A DNA stretch of 64,000 nucleotides from the NCBI GenBank assembly GCA_031769625.1, contig JAUIMM010000484.1:4774001-4838000 (forward strand), written 5' to 3'. The DNA comes from Taudactylus pleione (Eukaryota > Chordata > Amphibia > Anura > Myobatrachidae). The position numbers and the translations under genes were made by a program. Positions 23,046-34,329 of the stretch are shown in pieces. The stretch's first letter is position 1. The number at the start of each line of letters is the position of its first letter. The notes under the pieces were generated by a model, which searched no databases, was not told the origin of the DNA, and saw only the letters and a list, made by a program, of their open reading frames with translations.

Positions 23046-23174
23046 CCACATATAAAATGTTTGACTTGTTTCTGTTTCTATGATTCAGAATAATGAACAC
23101 AAGTCAATCTGTTAGCACCACATCCCTACCCAATAAGAAAGGCATATTGATAGAATTTACTTTTAATCACCAAT

Positions 23175-23515
23175 GGGGGATGCAGTTATGAGACCGGCGG
23201 TCGCAATGCCGACGGTCTCAATCCCGATGCTGGAAGGCCAACAAGGGACTTAAGATAGGCATCAAAATACCAACGCTTATCTTAATCTTGACGCCGGAAT
23301 CCAGGAGGACGACAGCCCAAATGAAAGTAAGTCTGAGGCGCCCTTAGTGTTAGCCGTGGGGGGGGTTAGGTTAGCCACTAAGGAGGGTGGGTTAGGTTTA
23401 GGCACGAAGGGGGGAAACTTAGTTTTAGGCACTAACGGGGAGGGTTAGGGTGTGGGGTGGGGAGGGTTAGGTTGCGGGGTGGGGAGGGTTAGGGATAGCC
23501 TACAAAAAAGAAGGG
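23175..23515 (+). repeat. GGTTAGG-rich imperfect repeat
   Basis: Degenerate GGGTTAGGTT-type units separated by GTGGGG and TTTAGGCACTAA(C/G) phrases, preceded by a CCGGCGGTCGCAATGCCGAC-type inverted block near 23,194. It is not a telomeric array: the units are irregular and interrupted. Probably an interspersed MITE with a G-rich core. Confidence 0.45.
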
Positions 23516-25600
23516 TTAGGGGAAAACACAAAATACAATATAAGATTAACAGAAAAGAGACACATTAATGAATGGACATTAGTGAAATGTGTATTAACTG
23601 ATGATCCTTGAGTCTGTTTTTGAAGGATTCTAGAGCCTCTCGAACAGTTCGGGGAAGCAAATTCCATAGTGTTAGAGCCGCAAAGCAAAAAAGCTCGACC
23701 CCCAGATGAATTCAGGGAGATTCTAGGTACTGCTAATAGTCCTTCATCTACAGATCGCAGTAGTCGAGTGGGGCAGTAAGGAACCAGAAGCTGCTTCAGA
23801 TACCTAGGGCCCTAGTTATGTAGGGCTTTGAGAATCAGTAAGCCAATCTTGAAATAGATTCTCCATCTTACAGGCAGTCAGTGAAGGGTGTTATGCAGCA
23901 AAAACGTGGCTGGTTAGATAAAAACCTGGCTGTTGCATTTTGTACCAACTGCAACTTTTGCTGGTAGACCAAGGTAAAGGGCATTGCAGTAGTCTAAGCA
24001 TGATGATACAAATGCATGTATGACTTTAGGCAGATCCTCTAAGGATTTAAGTGCTTGATTCTGGCTATGTATCTCAGATGAATCAATGAATATATGATTA
24101 TGGCTGATAACTGATGATTAAGTGTCAAGCCACTATCCAGGACAACATCAAGATTCTGCACATGTTCCTGTTTTGGAATTCTGAACCCCCAAGCATAAGT
24201 CCAGTTGGTTGGCTATACTGAGCTCTGTTTTATCAGGATTCAGTCACAACCAACTGGCACTCATCCAGTCCTGGAGCTCAGCTAGACAGCTATTTAGGGA
24301 TGTTATTGGGTTTTTAGTACATGGAGCAAAGGACAATTTGTGTATCACCTGCATAGCAGTCGTAGACCAGGCCATGACATTTGATTATTTCACCCAGTGG
24401 TAGAATGTATACTTCAAAAAGCATGGAAGAGAGGATAGAGCCCTGTGAAACACCACATGGCAGTGGCACTGGTGATGATGAGTAAAATCCAGAAGAAACT
24501 CTCTGTGACCTGCAGTTGAGAAATTATTTGAACCAGCTAAGGACTGCACCATCGAGTCCACAGAAGTTTTCCAGGCACTCAATCAGAATCCCATGGTCCA
24601 CAGTTTCAAATGCTGCAGAGAAATCCAGAAGGATAAAGATTGAACAGTCATCTCTGTCCCTTGCAATCAGAAGATCATTAAGCACATATAATAGAGCTGT
24701 GTCTGTACTTTGTCTTCTCTTGAATCCTGATTGTAATGAATCATAAATATCATGGGTAAACATGCGGGTTTCCAGTTAAGTTGCAACCACTTTCTCAATA
24801 ACCTTTCATGCAAAAGGAAGGTTTGATACCGGTATGTAGTTGGTCATGTAGTCAGGGTCTAAATTAGGATTTTTAAGGATAGGTCTAACAATTGCTTCCT
24901 TTAGTGGTTCAGGAAAAGTGCCTATCTGCAAGAGCATTGATCTAATTTTACAAATACATGGGCAATTATGTCCATACACCTTATTAGAAGTTTGTTTGAG
25001 GCAGGGTCCAGATCACAGGTGGTGGGAGGCAACCTTCGGATAGTTTCATCATTATTTTCTAAATCCATTGGGTCAAAACTGGTCCATAAAGGCAGGTGGC
25101 TTACATTGGCAGGCTTGGTAGTTTGGCACTCTTTTGATGGCACTGTGAGAATTCCAGCCCGGATGGATGATACATTATCTGCAAAGAAGTTTGCAAACTT
25201 GTTGCATCTTGACTGGAAGAGGGTTTCATCAGGCTGGAGGCATGCTTGTTTGCAAAGCATCTCCACTGTATGGAATAGCTGAGCTGGCCTATTGTTTACT
25301 GTTATAATCTCATTTGACAGGAACTCTGTTTTCTTATGGGTGATATTCTTCAATATACTTAATTAGATTTAGCTTAATATCTGCCAGGTTAGTCTTTCTC
25401 CATTGTCTTTCAAGTCTATGATCCATTTTCTTGCGCTCAATAACACCGGTGTCATACAAAGGAGCTTGACGGTGTGGTATAAGGGGTTGTATATGCACAG
25501 GAGCAATAATATCAAGTGCAGTCATCACAGCTCTATTATAGTAATGGACTAGGGAATAAGGATCTTTACAAGCAGTCAAACATCAGAGAGATCCAAATTT
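23516..25600 (-). pseudogene. L2-like LINE reverse transcriptase remnant
   Basis: 5'-truncated non-LTR retrotransposon on the minus strand. In coding order: a pre-RT segment (25,579-25,334, with HRLERQWRKTNL), a linker (25,353-24,922), RT blocks near 24,920-24,770, then LQSGFKRRQSTDTALLYVLN and FILLDFSAAFETVDHGIL (24,763-24,524), which contain the first catalytic Asp. The C-terminal block is at 23,770-23,500 (DEGLLAVPRIS...). The second catalytic box reads YAGD at 24,344-24,355 instead of YADD. Several stops and frameshifts lie between 23,700 and 24,520. The endonuclease domain is absent. A CR1-clade relative is possible; the wording of the RT block favours L2. Confidence 0.82.
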
Positions 25601-26480
25601 GCTGCAACAGCTGAGGGCTTGACGCAGGTCTCTAGTCATACAGTTGGTCTCTAATTTGAGGTTTTCTTTTGTAGAAGTCTAAATATTGCTTTCTTTACAG
25701 GTTCAGAAAAAAATCATGTCGCAATGAGCATTGTACTATTTTGGCAAATATTGAGCTAATTCCATTGAATTCACCCTTTAGAAGCTTGATTGATGCAGAG
25801 TAGGTAAAAAGGTGGTGTGTTTATAGATGGAAAGTACTGTATATGTATATCACTGGCACACTCTCAAATCTGTTTTAATTTAAATGTACAGTATAACTTC
25901 ACTTACAATAATGAATAACAGTGTGAATTCTATTAGTGTATAAGAGGAAGGATCAGCAGACTTGCAGCTTAAAATACAATAAATGCATCAGTGTAAAAAC
26001 CACATACAGTAGTTTCAGAGGAGTATATTTTGCACACCCTTGATATGTGTGTATAAATTGGATTGAAAAATCTCCCAGTCAGCCTTAATGAATTTAAATA
26101 GCTTATTACTAGTAAAAGCAGCCTGTCTTCTAACCAATTAAATTTGAAGTTACACAAATACAAAGTATTATATTTAAATCACATTACTGAATGTTTGTAC
26201 AAGACAGTAAATACTGTCTGACTGCCAAACAGTTAAACAATACAAGTATTATATTATTATCACATTTAAATGTGTAAAGAGAAAGCGCTCAGGAGCCATA
26301 AGTGTTGTGAAACCTAGCAATTAATTTAGAACAGAAAAGAACCCCATTATACAAAAAAAAATATTCAGCAGCTGAAACTATTATGGTGTTGACTTCAAAT
26401 ATATATATATATTTTTTTTTTTTTAAGTAAAAGCATATTCTTGAATTAAAATAATAAAATAGCATTCAAATGAAAATATC
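25601..26480. other. Intergenic, nothing recognised
   Basis: AT-rich sequence with scattered short ORFs and no recognisable repeat. Confidence 0.4.
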
Positions 26481-26572
26481 AGTATATGTACACCGGCCAC
26501 TTTTCGTGTTTTGGTTTGTTTGGGCCCCCACAAAACAAGCTGGCAATTAATCTGTCCCTGCACAAGCTGGCT

Positions 26573-29488
26573 CTACGGAGGCAAGATGTCATCCTCCTCA
26601 TCCAATGATTCCTCACTCTCTTCAGTGTTGTGTACATCCTCATCCTCGCAGAGTATTAATTCATCCCCGCTGGAATCCACCACCACAGGTCCCTCTGTAC
26701 TTTCTGGAGGCTGGTCTCCCTGGAAGAATTGATAATTCATTTTTATGAACATCATCTTCTCCACATTTTGTGGAAGCAACCTCCTAAGCCTTTCGCTGAC
26801 AAGGTTCCCGGCTGCACTAAACACTCTTTCGGAGAACACACTGGAGGGGGGGCAACTTAGGTAAAATAGAGCCAGTTTGTACAGGGGCCTCCAAATTGCC
26901 TCTTTTTCCTGCCAGTACAGGTACGGACTGTCTGACATGCCTACTTGGATGCTGTCACCGATGTAATCATCCACCATTCTGTCAATGGTGACAGTAACAT
27001 ATGCAGTGACAGTAGTCATGTAAGAAATTGTTGCCAGGTCCTTCAGTCTGAACCAGATGTCCAAACTTGGTCCTGTCTGCCCTGCATCACTGCCAGCGGG
27101 TTGCTTACGATACCTAAGTTGTTTCCTGGCAGCCCCAGTTTCAGGAGAAAATGAAGAAGGAGCTGTTGACGTGTCACGTTCCACTTCAGCTGACAGTGTT
27201 TTCACCAGCAGGTCTTTGCACCTCTGCTGGCTTGTGCCAGCTGGAAAGAGAGACACCACATAGGCTATAAACCTTGGATTGAGCATGGTGGCCAAAATGT
27301 AGTGGTCTGATTTCAACAGATTAACCAACCTCGAATCCTGGCAAAGCGAATGAAGTGCTTCATCCACAAGTCCCACATGTCGAGCGGAATTGCTCCGTCT
27401 TAGCTCCTCCTTCATTTTCTCCAGCTGATTCTGCAAAAGCCTGATGAGGGGAATGACCTGTCTCAAGCTGGCAGTGTCTGAACTGACTTTACGTGTGGCA
27501 AATTCGAAGGGCTGGAGAACCTTGCACAACACGGAAATCATTCTCCACTGCACTTGAGTCAGGTGCATACCCCCTCCTTTGCCTATGTCATAGGTGGATG
27601 TATAAGCTTGAATGGCCTTTTGCTGCTCCTCCATCCTCTGAAGCATACAGAGGGTTGTGTTCCACCGCGTCACAACCTCTTGCTTCAGGTGATGGCAGGG
27701 CAGGTTCTAGAGTGTTTGCTGGCTCTCCAGTCTTTGGGACGCAGTCGCTGAATGGCGAAAGTGGCCTGAAATTTTCCAGGCCACCTAAAGTATCTCCTGC
27801 ATGCTCCTGTCGTTTTTCAGAAAATTCTGCACCACCAAATGTATTGTGTGAGCAAAACATGGGATGTGCTGGAATTTGCCCAGATGTAATGCCGCACAAT
27901 ATTGGTGGCGTTGTCAGATATCACAAATCCCCAGGAGAGTCTAAGTGGGGTAAGCCATTGGGCGATGATTTCCCTCAGTTTCTCTAAGGGGTTGTCGGTG
28001 GTGTGACTCTTACTGAAACCGGTGATACACACTGTAGCCTGTCTTAGAACGAGCTGGCGTTTCTGAGATGCTACTACTGGTGACGCTGCTGTTGTTGTTG
28101 CATAAGGCCATATATCTACCCAGTGGGCTGTCACAGTCATATAGTCCTTAGTCTGCCCTGTTCCACAAGTCCACATGTCCATGGTAAAGTGGACATTGGG
28201 TACAACCGCATTTTTTAGGACACTGAGGACATTTTTTGTGACGTCTCAGTACATGCTCGGTGTCGCCTGCTTAGTGAAGTGGATTCTAGAAGGGATTTGG
28301 TAGTGGGGACTCACTACCTCCATCAATTGGCTAAATCCCACTGCACTAATGGCGGATACGGGATGCATGTCTAACACCAACATAGCTGTCAAGGCCTCAG
28401 TTATCCGCTTTGCTTCAGGATGACTGCTGTTGTACTTCATCCTCCTCGCTAAGGACTGTTGGAGGATCAATTGCTTAGTAAAAGAAGTAGTGGTGTTCCA
28501 ACTTCCTCTCTGGGATGATGAACAACTCCCAAGAGCAACAGCAGCAGCAGCAGTTGATGTAGCAATGCAAGATCCTCCCGAGGAATCCCGGATAGGAGAG
28601 TCAGTAATGCCAGTGACATGGCCTGCAGGACTACCTCCGATCCTTACTGAGGAGGAAATTGACAAGGAGGGAGTTGACTGTGTGGTTTGCAGGCGCTTGG
28701 ATACCACAGGAAAAAGGGATTTAGGTGTCCCTGGACTGCTTACGGTCTTAGCCACAGTTTCTGAACTTGACAGTAACTTTTTATGAACGTGCTGCAGGTG
28801 ATGTATAAGGGAGGATGTTCCTAGGTGGTTATCATCCTTACCCCTACTTATTCCACCTTTACATATGGTACATATGGCAAGACAGTTGTTGTTCGGATTT
28901 GGATAGAAATATTTCCAGCCCAAAAAGGTGGAATGTTTGTTCTTCTGCCCAGGCATGACCATGATGGGCTTTTTCATCCCACGGACAACAACTGTCTCCA
29001 CCGGTGTCTGATTTAAACAAACCACCTCACCAACAGAATTCTCCTCCTCAACTTCCTCCTGAGCGCCAGTTACACCAATATCCTCATCCTGTTGTACTTC
29101 AACAGTGACATCTTCAAATATCAGCAAGTGGACTGTGGGTGCTCCTTCCAGCACTTGCAGAGGGCGTGCAAATGGTGGAAGGAGCCACCTCTTCCCATCC
29201 AGTGTTAGGAAGGGCAGGCATCGCAACCATCGCCACACTTGGACTCTCCATGGGGATTTGTGATATCTTCTTAGAATTAGAAAGCACAGTTCTTTGCTGT
29301 GATTTTGCCAGCTTAACTCGTTTGATTTTTGTAGTGGGAGGAGGGCTTCCATCATCATGTGAAGCTGATCCACTAGTCATTAACATGGGGGAGGACCTTA
29401 GCTGTTCCTTGCCACTACGTGTCGTAAATGGCATATTGGCAAGTTTATTTTTCTCCTCAGACGATTTAAATTTATTTTTTAAAGTCAT
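26573..29488 (-). pseudogene. hAT transposase (BED finger), best-preserved copy
   Basis: Three long pieces. 29,488/29,373-28,246 (375 aa) holds an acidic N-terminus, MVMPGQKNK, a BED finger (WKYFYPNPNNNCLAIC, second Cys pair in TICKGG, histidines in HHLQHVH) and the hAT block SAVGFSQLMEVVSPHYQIPS. 28,182-27,817 holds TVTAHWVD and FVISDNATNIVRH, with the catalytic-region Asp. 27,673-26,573 (366 aa) holds linker helices, then LALFYLSCPPSSVFSERVF, AAGNLVSERLRRLLP (the hATC dimerisation motif) and an acidic tail VVVDSSGDELILCEDEDV. Breaks: stop/frameshift near 28,246, near 27,820 and near 27,680. No product of full length is possible. Over long stretches the frame is kept, suggesting more recent activity than copies 1 and 2. 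Confidence 0.93.
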
Positions 29489-29689
29489 TTTCCTGAACTT
29501 TGCAATTTGGGATTTTATATGCCATCTACTATGACATTGGCATAGGCCTTGGCAGACAACGTTGATGGCATTTCATCATCTATGTCATGACTAGTGGCAG
29601 CAGCTTCAGCACTAGGAGGAAGTGGTTCTTGATCATTCCCTATTTTATTTTTATCGGACAAATTTTTGTCCTCCATTTATGTGATATTG

Positions 29690-30165
29690 ATGCACGTGCG
29701 GCTAAGGTGCACACAAACACAGAAAAAGATTTTTTCCGGCTCTTTGGGAGTTACACCACCCTTCAACAGATGAGACAGCTGGCCCTTGACTTATGACACA
29801 GGTGTACGCTTGGTGCTGCTACTTAGTTGATGCACGTGCGGCTACAGCGCACACAAACAGAAAAAAAGAATTGTTTTTTTGCACTTTGGGGGGACCACCC
29901 CTGATGGACAGAGCACCCCCTGGACAACACTACAGCACCCCTTTAGGACAACAGCCTTTATGGGAGACTGCACACAAGTCACAAACAGAAATTTTTTTTT
30001 TTTTTTTCCGGCACTTTGGGGGTTACACCACCATTCAACAGACGAGCCAGCCGGCCCTTGTCTTATGACACAGACGCACGCTTGGCGCTGCTACTTTGTT
30101 GATGCATGTGCGAGTACAGTGCACACAAGTCACAAACACAGAAAAAAAATATTTTTCTATTTTTT
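29690..30165 (-). repeat. Tandem leader repeats of hAT copy 3
   Basis: The phrases TGATGCA(C/T)GTGCG, GTGCACACAA(G/A), poly-T and CCGGC(A/T)CTTTGGGGGTTACACC recur two to three times with a period of about 130-300 bp. They are the subfamily counterpart of the leader repeats in copies 1 and 2. Non-coding. Confidence 0.6.
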
Positions 30166-30189
30166 GGAGCACTAAGGCGAGCTCAGGGA

Positions 30190-31046
30190 GGACAGAAACC
30201 AGTGCACTATGGAAGACACGTCGAAGTTTCTCCCATGGTGCAGAGCAGCAGCCGAGCGACGTGGAGCGTGGCTTAAGGTAAGTAATAGCTCTTTTTTTTT
30301 TTTCAAGTGGCTATTGTACTGGTGGCATTACTCGGGGAGGTGGGGGGAGCATTACTACTGGGGGCATTACTCAGGGGGGAGCATTACTACTGGGGGCATT
30401 ACTCAGAGGGGTAGCATTACTACTGGGGGCATTACTCTGGGGGGAGCATTACTACTGGGGGCATTACTCAGGAGGGGGCATTACTACTAGGGGCATTACT
30501 TGGGGGGAGCATTACTACTGGGGGCATTACTCAGGGGGAGCATTACTACTGGGGGTATTTATACAGAGGGTACTACTACAGGGGGCATGACTACTGGGGC
30601 CACTACCACAGTGGCCATGACTACTGGGGGCATTACTACTGGGGGCACAACTACAGGGGTATTACTACTGAGGGCATTTAGTCAGGTGGCATTACTATTG
30701 GGCACACACAGGGGGCATGACTACTGGGGGGCATTACTATTGGGGGCACAACTACAGTGGTATTACTACTGGGGGTATTTATACAGGGGGTATTACTATT
30801 TGGGACAATACCACAGGGGGCATTACTACTTGGGGCATAACTACAGGGGGCATGACTACTGGGGCACTACTAATGGGAGAATTGCATAGGGGCACTACTA
30901 TTGGGTGCACTGCATAAAGGGCACCACTACTGTGGGCACTAACACTACTGAGGTCCCCATTGCGCATACCCCCAGTTCGTCACATTTAATAAGGGCCCCC
31001 ACATGTTTGTTGCCCAGGGGCCCCCACAGACCTTAATCCGGCCCTG
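30190..31046 (-). mobile_element. Non-autonomous hAT-like element with minisatellite
   Basis: On the minus strand it begins CAGGGCCGGATTAAGG (31,046), the same terminus class as the elements at 17,282 and 39,856, followed by GGGGGCCC tracts. The interior is a minisatellite (30,320-30,940). The far end shows GGCTTAAGGTAAGTAATAG (plus strand, near 30,270), matching the GGAGGTAAGTAA phrase of the 17.3 kb element. The second terminus and target duplication are not identified, so the left limit is approximate. Confidence 0.6.
30320..30940 (+). repeat. Minisatellite, about 32-bp units
   Basis: About 20 units of the type GCATTACTACTGGGGG / GCATTACTCAGGGGGGA, with later units drifting to CATGACTACTGGGG. 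The long open frames here (up to 129 codons, rich in Gly/Thr) arise from the repeat and are not genes. Confidence 0.9.
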
Positions 31047-31099
31047 GACAGCGCTTAGGAAGGTGAGTAAATAAGGATTAATTAAGCTAATTGTATACT

Positions 31100-31350
31100 T
31101 CCAATTGCTTAATTAGTCCTCAGGGGGGGTGCCGCGGGGGTGTCAGAGCAAGTCCCGGTGATTTTCCCTTAAATCTTTGATTTGAGGAAAAATCACACTT
31201 GTTCAGGAGGTGCGTAGAAAAAAACCTCCTGGTGCGTGTTTTTTAAAAAACCACGCACCTAATAGAATAGCAAAAAACCTGCACCTGCAGGAAAAATCTC
31301 ACAGGTGCGGGTTTTTTGCTATTCTCGCACACAATTGAATATGCCCCTAA
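31100..31350. repeat. MITE with strong internal hairpin
   Basis: The right end AATTGAATATGCCCCTAA resembles the end of the MITE at 37.6 kb. Near 31,262-31,326 GAATAGCAAAAAACC and GGTTTTTTGCTATTC form arms of about 28 bp around a short loop containing GCACCTGCAGG. A second pair (AGGTGCG.../CGCACCT near 31,208-31,260) extends the fold. Left edge uncertain. Confidence 0.5.
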
Positions 31351-31656
31351 GAATGTGTTCATGCAAGTGTAGCTCATGCACACCAGTAAATTAGTTAATA
31401 TATCATTGAACTGAAGCAAACAACTGCGCCAGCTTCAGCGAGGTGCAAATACACCGTAGTGATGATGAATGGCAGATTTCAGTAACAGAGCATTCTTATA
31501 GGTTTGCTAATGTTTATATATATATTTACAAATATTAATACATTTAAAAAAAAGTGAATGTCTGCAAACATTAATATCTTACGAATGTCAATTTCATTAA
31601 ATCTTGTAGAATGACACTAATAGTATTAATTATGATTTTGGTGCTCATACTGATAT

Positions 31657-32046
31657 GTCCTGCTACATCTTTGCCCAATAAGCCATGTAGCACGCCATGC
31701 TATTCTCACCCTGCTGTGCTGCTGCTTGGCGTTCTAAGTCGCATCATGCTAAAGTAAGGTAGTTAGTCTTGACACAAAGTGATAATTTCAAGCACCTGGA
31801 GGAGAGACTGTTTACACCGCCTGAACATGATTGGCCAGCCTCTCACGGAGCACCGTCCACTGCTATTATATTCAGTACTGTAGTTTTTATCCGTGGAGTA
31901 TTCGCCACCCAGCGGTTAAACCGTGCACTGGATGGCGTATAGTCTATTGTGGCATACAGTACGCCACGCCATAAAGCATATTGACTTGCCGTGGTAGGCA
32001 AGCCAGAATGCACTTCTATGAGCAAAGATCTAGCAGGACACATCTG
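31657..32046. mobile_element. Repeat R1, copy B, with inverted termini
   Basis: The left end TGTCCTGCTACATCTTTGC and the right end GCAAAGATCTAGCAGGACA are inverted copies, so R1 is a DNA-transposon-like MITE of about 390 bp. It is uninterrupted, in contrast with copy A at 7.6-8.4 kb. No transposase. Superfamily not determined. Confidence 0.7.
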
Positions 32047-32336
32047 TATCTGTATTTTCTGTTTTAAATGAAAATGCCATTCAGTGTTATTCAAGTCCAA
32101 ACTAAATAAAAAAAAGTTTTGTTCCAAAAGAAAATATAAATTGCTTACTTGTCTTTGAGTCCTTTTCATGGCATCACTTTCCAGTGACCCAGATTTTGTT
32201 TAAAATTGACCGTATCAATAAGAAATGTCTTCCAGTGTCCTCTCACTGTTGGGTGATGCGCTCATTCCATACAATTCAGTTTTGAAGATGTAAAATGAAA
32301 AGACACATACAGTATACATAGTGTAGTATGTTTTTA

Positions 32337-32659
32337 GGGCATAATTCAGAGTTGGGAATAGAGTGAGATATCTCTCTAAACTGATCATCTTGGTGAAACC
32401 ATGCTGCACTGCAGGTGGGGCAGATGTAAAATGTGCAGAGAGATTTAAATTTGGGAGGGAGGTGTCCAAACTGACATCTAAATTGTAGAGTAATAATAAA
32501 GCTGTGCAGTATTTTGTGGGTTATATGTAAAAGCAGCCAGTATTTACCCCACATGCAAAAAAAAATTAAGTATTTACACCCCTTGCATTGCAACATGGTT
32601 TGTTCAGGTTCACAGTTGAGAGAGATATCTCACTCTATTCCCAACTCTGAATCAGGCCC
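32337..32659. mobile_element. PIF/Harbinger-type MITE, TSD TTA
   Basis: Termini GGGC(A/C)T(A/G)ATTCAGAGTTGGGAAT extend into an inverted repeat of about 45 bp through GTGAGATATCTCTC. The flanks are TTA on both sides (32,334-32,336 and 32,660-32,662). Termini and 3-bp TWA-type duplication fit PIF/Harbinger. Non-coding. Confidence 0.85.
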
Positions 32660-32685
32660 TTAATCCCTTTTGCTGTGGAGAATAA

Positions 32686-33276
32686 GGGCCTGATTCAGAG
32701 CCGCTCGTAAGCGGCCGCTCGTTCGCTCCGAGCGATGTTTGCCCAACTGTGCATGCGTACGGATCGTAATACGCGTGCGCGAACCAGTCAGTGTGGCCGA
32801 AATTCGTTTGTTCGCTAAATAGCGAATGCCTGCTATTTTGAGTGACAGAATGAGGTGTATGTGGGTGGTAACAGGGGAAGGTGCTTGAAAACGGGGAGTG
32901 GAGATCCGAACGCAGGCGTGCTTAAAGCTCAAAACGGGCGTTTTAAGGGTGTGCATAATTAATACAGCAGCGTCATTGACCACGTCACTGGGTTATTTTA
33001 TAGCCAGAACTGCTCGCAAGATTGTGGTAGCAAAAACCAACCACAAGAATAGCGAGCAGTTCATACGCTGGTCGATGTAATCTAATAAATAGCGGACATG
33101 ACGTAGGATGCGAGCGGCCAGGGGGTGTATTTTTTCAAAAAACGACCGCAAGTTTTGTTCGCTCGTTCAGACATAGAGGCGTGAACAGACCGCAAAGAGC
33201 AAACGGTTCATTTGAATAGCCACCCCTATTTTCTGGACGAACGACCGCAAATAGCGTCCGGCTCTGAATCAGGCCC
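32686..33276. mobile_element. PIF/Harbinger-type MITE, TSD TAA
   Basis: Termini GGGCCTGATTCAGAGCC and GGCTCTGAATCAGGCCC are perfect inverted copies. TAA flanks both sides (32,683-32,685 and 33,277-33,279). CpG-rich interior with repeated GCTCG(T/C)TCG words. It starts only 24 bp after the preceding MITE's target duplication. Confidence 0.88.
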
Positions 33277-33427
33277 TAAGTGAGGTTCTTCATTCTCCAT
33301 ATATACATTAAGACAAGGGGAGTGCAGAAGAAATAGACCTTGCTGCTGTTGGTGATCGAGACTTGACATTGTCGCACTCATGCACAACCACATCACTTTT
33401 TAATAAAGATTTATGAAAAAGGTTTAA

Positions 33428-33922
33428 CGGCCTGATTCTTTACCGATCGCAACATTTATGCACACAATCAGTTGATGCGTATGCATCGCAATGCGTGTGT
33501 GCGAAGGTCTCACTGCAATCGGCCTGTGATCGCAGTGACTATGCAGACTCATCGCAGAGTGATTGGAGGTGGTGACAGGGGGGTTGGTCTGCAAAACTCA
33601 GGCGTTTTAGTGCGTTTGAACACCGTTATAGAGGCGTGCATAAATTAGCCACTGCATGGGCTGTCGCTGCGTGCGATGAGGTTAGCAATTTCTAAATAAG
33701 GTCAGAGCTTGTGCAAGTGTGCATGAGGCTGCCATGGTACTCGATGTTACTGATGCTTTCGCAGACTTGCTAAGTATTACTGATGTGTCTAAGGTATAGT
33801 GGAAGTCCTTATATTTAGCTGTGATGGCATTGCGATTAGCAAACATCAGCATATTTTCGCAGTGAGACTGCATGCATAGTCGCAGTTGCGATTGCAATAG
33901 CGATCCATACTGAATCAGGTCC
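33428..33922. mobile_element. PIF/Harbinger-type MITE, TSD TAA
   Basis: Left CGGCCTGATTC and right GAATCAGGTCC are inverted with small decay. TAA flanks both sides (33,425-33,427 and 33,923-33,925). The interior is rich in GATCGCA/TGCGAT words, unlike the previous element, so it is a distinct subfamily. Confidence 0.8.
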
Positions 33923-34079
33923 TAAGAGGGAATTAAGTCTGTCTATCTCCCCCACCACAGCACAATCTAAAGGCCTATTGAGTGAAAGAATGGAATCCTC
34001 CACCAACCTGGCTTCCAATAAATAAGAGAAACCCACATTAGAAATATTGTGGTCCCCTCTTTGAAGTGATGGGATGCTC

Positions 34080-34200
34080 AGGCTGACCCGGCTTGTGAGG
34101 CCAGGATACTGCATCCATAGACGCAGTCCCTGACCTTGACACTCCCGGAAAATGGGGCTAACGTGCCCAAGTTTTAGGGAACGTCAGCCGTCCCTGCACC
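34080..34200. repeat. Repeat shared with 17.83-17.94 kb
   Basis: Contains GGCTTGTGAGGCCAGGA and CTGCATCCATAGACGCA, matching the earlier copy in the same orientation. Unclassified. Confidence 0.45.
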
Positions 34201-34329
34201 CCCCCCTTAAATGCCTCTGCCTGTCAATAAAGCAGAGGAATAGATGTCTCTGCCTGTCAATCAAGCAGAGGCACAGAAGGGTCTGTGTGTGATCACGCAC
34301 ACCCCATTCTACACACACGCTGAATGGGT

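Larger units (their letters stand above)
26481..30170 (-). mobile_element. hAT transposon copy 3, internally deleted
   Basis: Same BED-finger hAT group but a different subfamily from copies 1 and 2. The 3' terminus (GTACACCGGCCACTTTTCGTG) matches copy 4 at 63,115. About 550 bp present in copy 4 between this terminus and the coding end (63,140-63,690) is missing here; the junction falls at a shared GGTTTGTTTGGG-like word near 26,512. The best preserved transposase of the four lies inside, followed by a repeated leader (29,690-30,165). The 5' terminus was not found; a non-autonomous hAT-like element abuts it. Confidence 0.87.

Noticed and set aside
23340..23515. Possible interstitial telomeric repeat (GGTTAGG)
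   Set aside because: Units are irregular and interrupted by unrelated phrases; there are no runs of exact TTAGGG.
26573..29488. A domesticated ZBED-type host gene
   Set aside because: Frames are broken, transposon termini, leader repeats and UTRs are present, and three sister copies lie in the same window.
30209..30917. Long plus-strand open frames of 93-129 codons rich in Gly and Thr
   Set aside because: They lie entirely in a minisatellite; open frames are a consequence of the repeat period.
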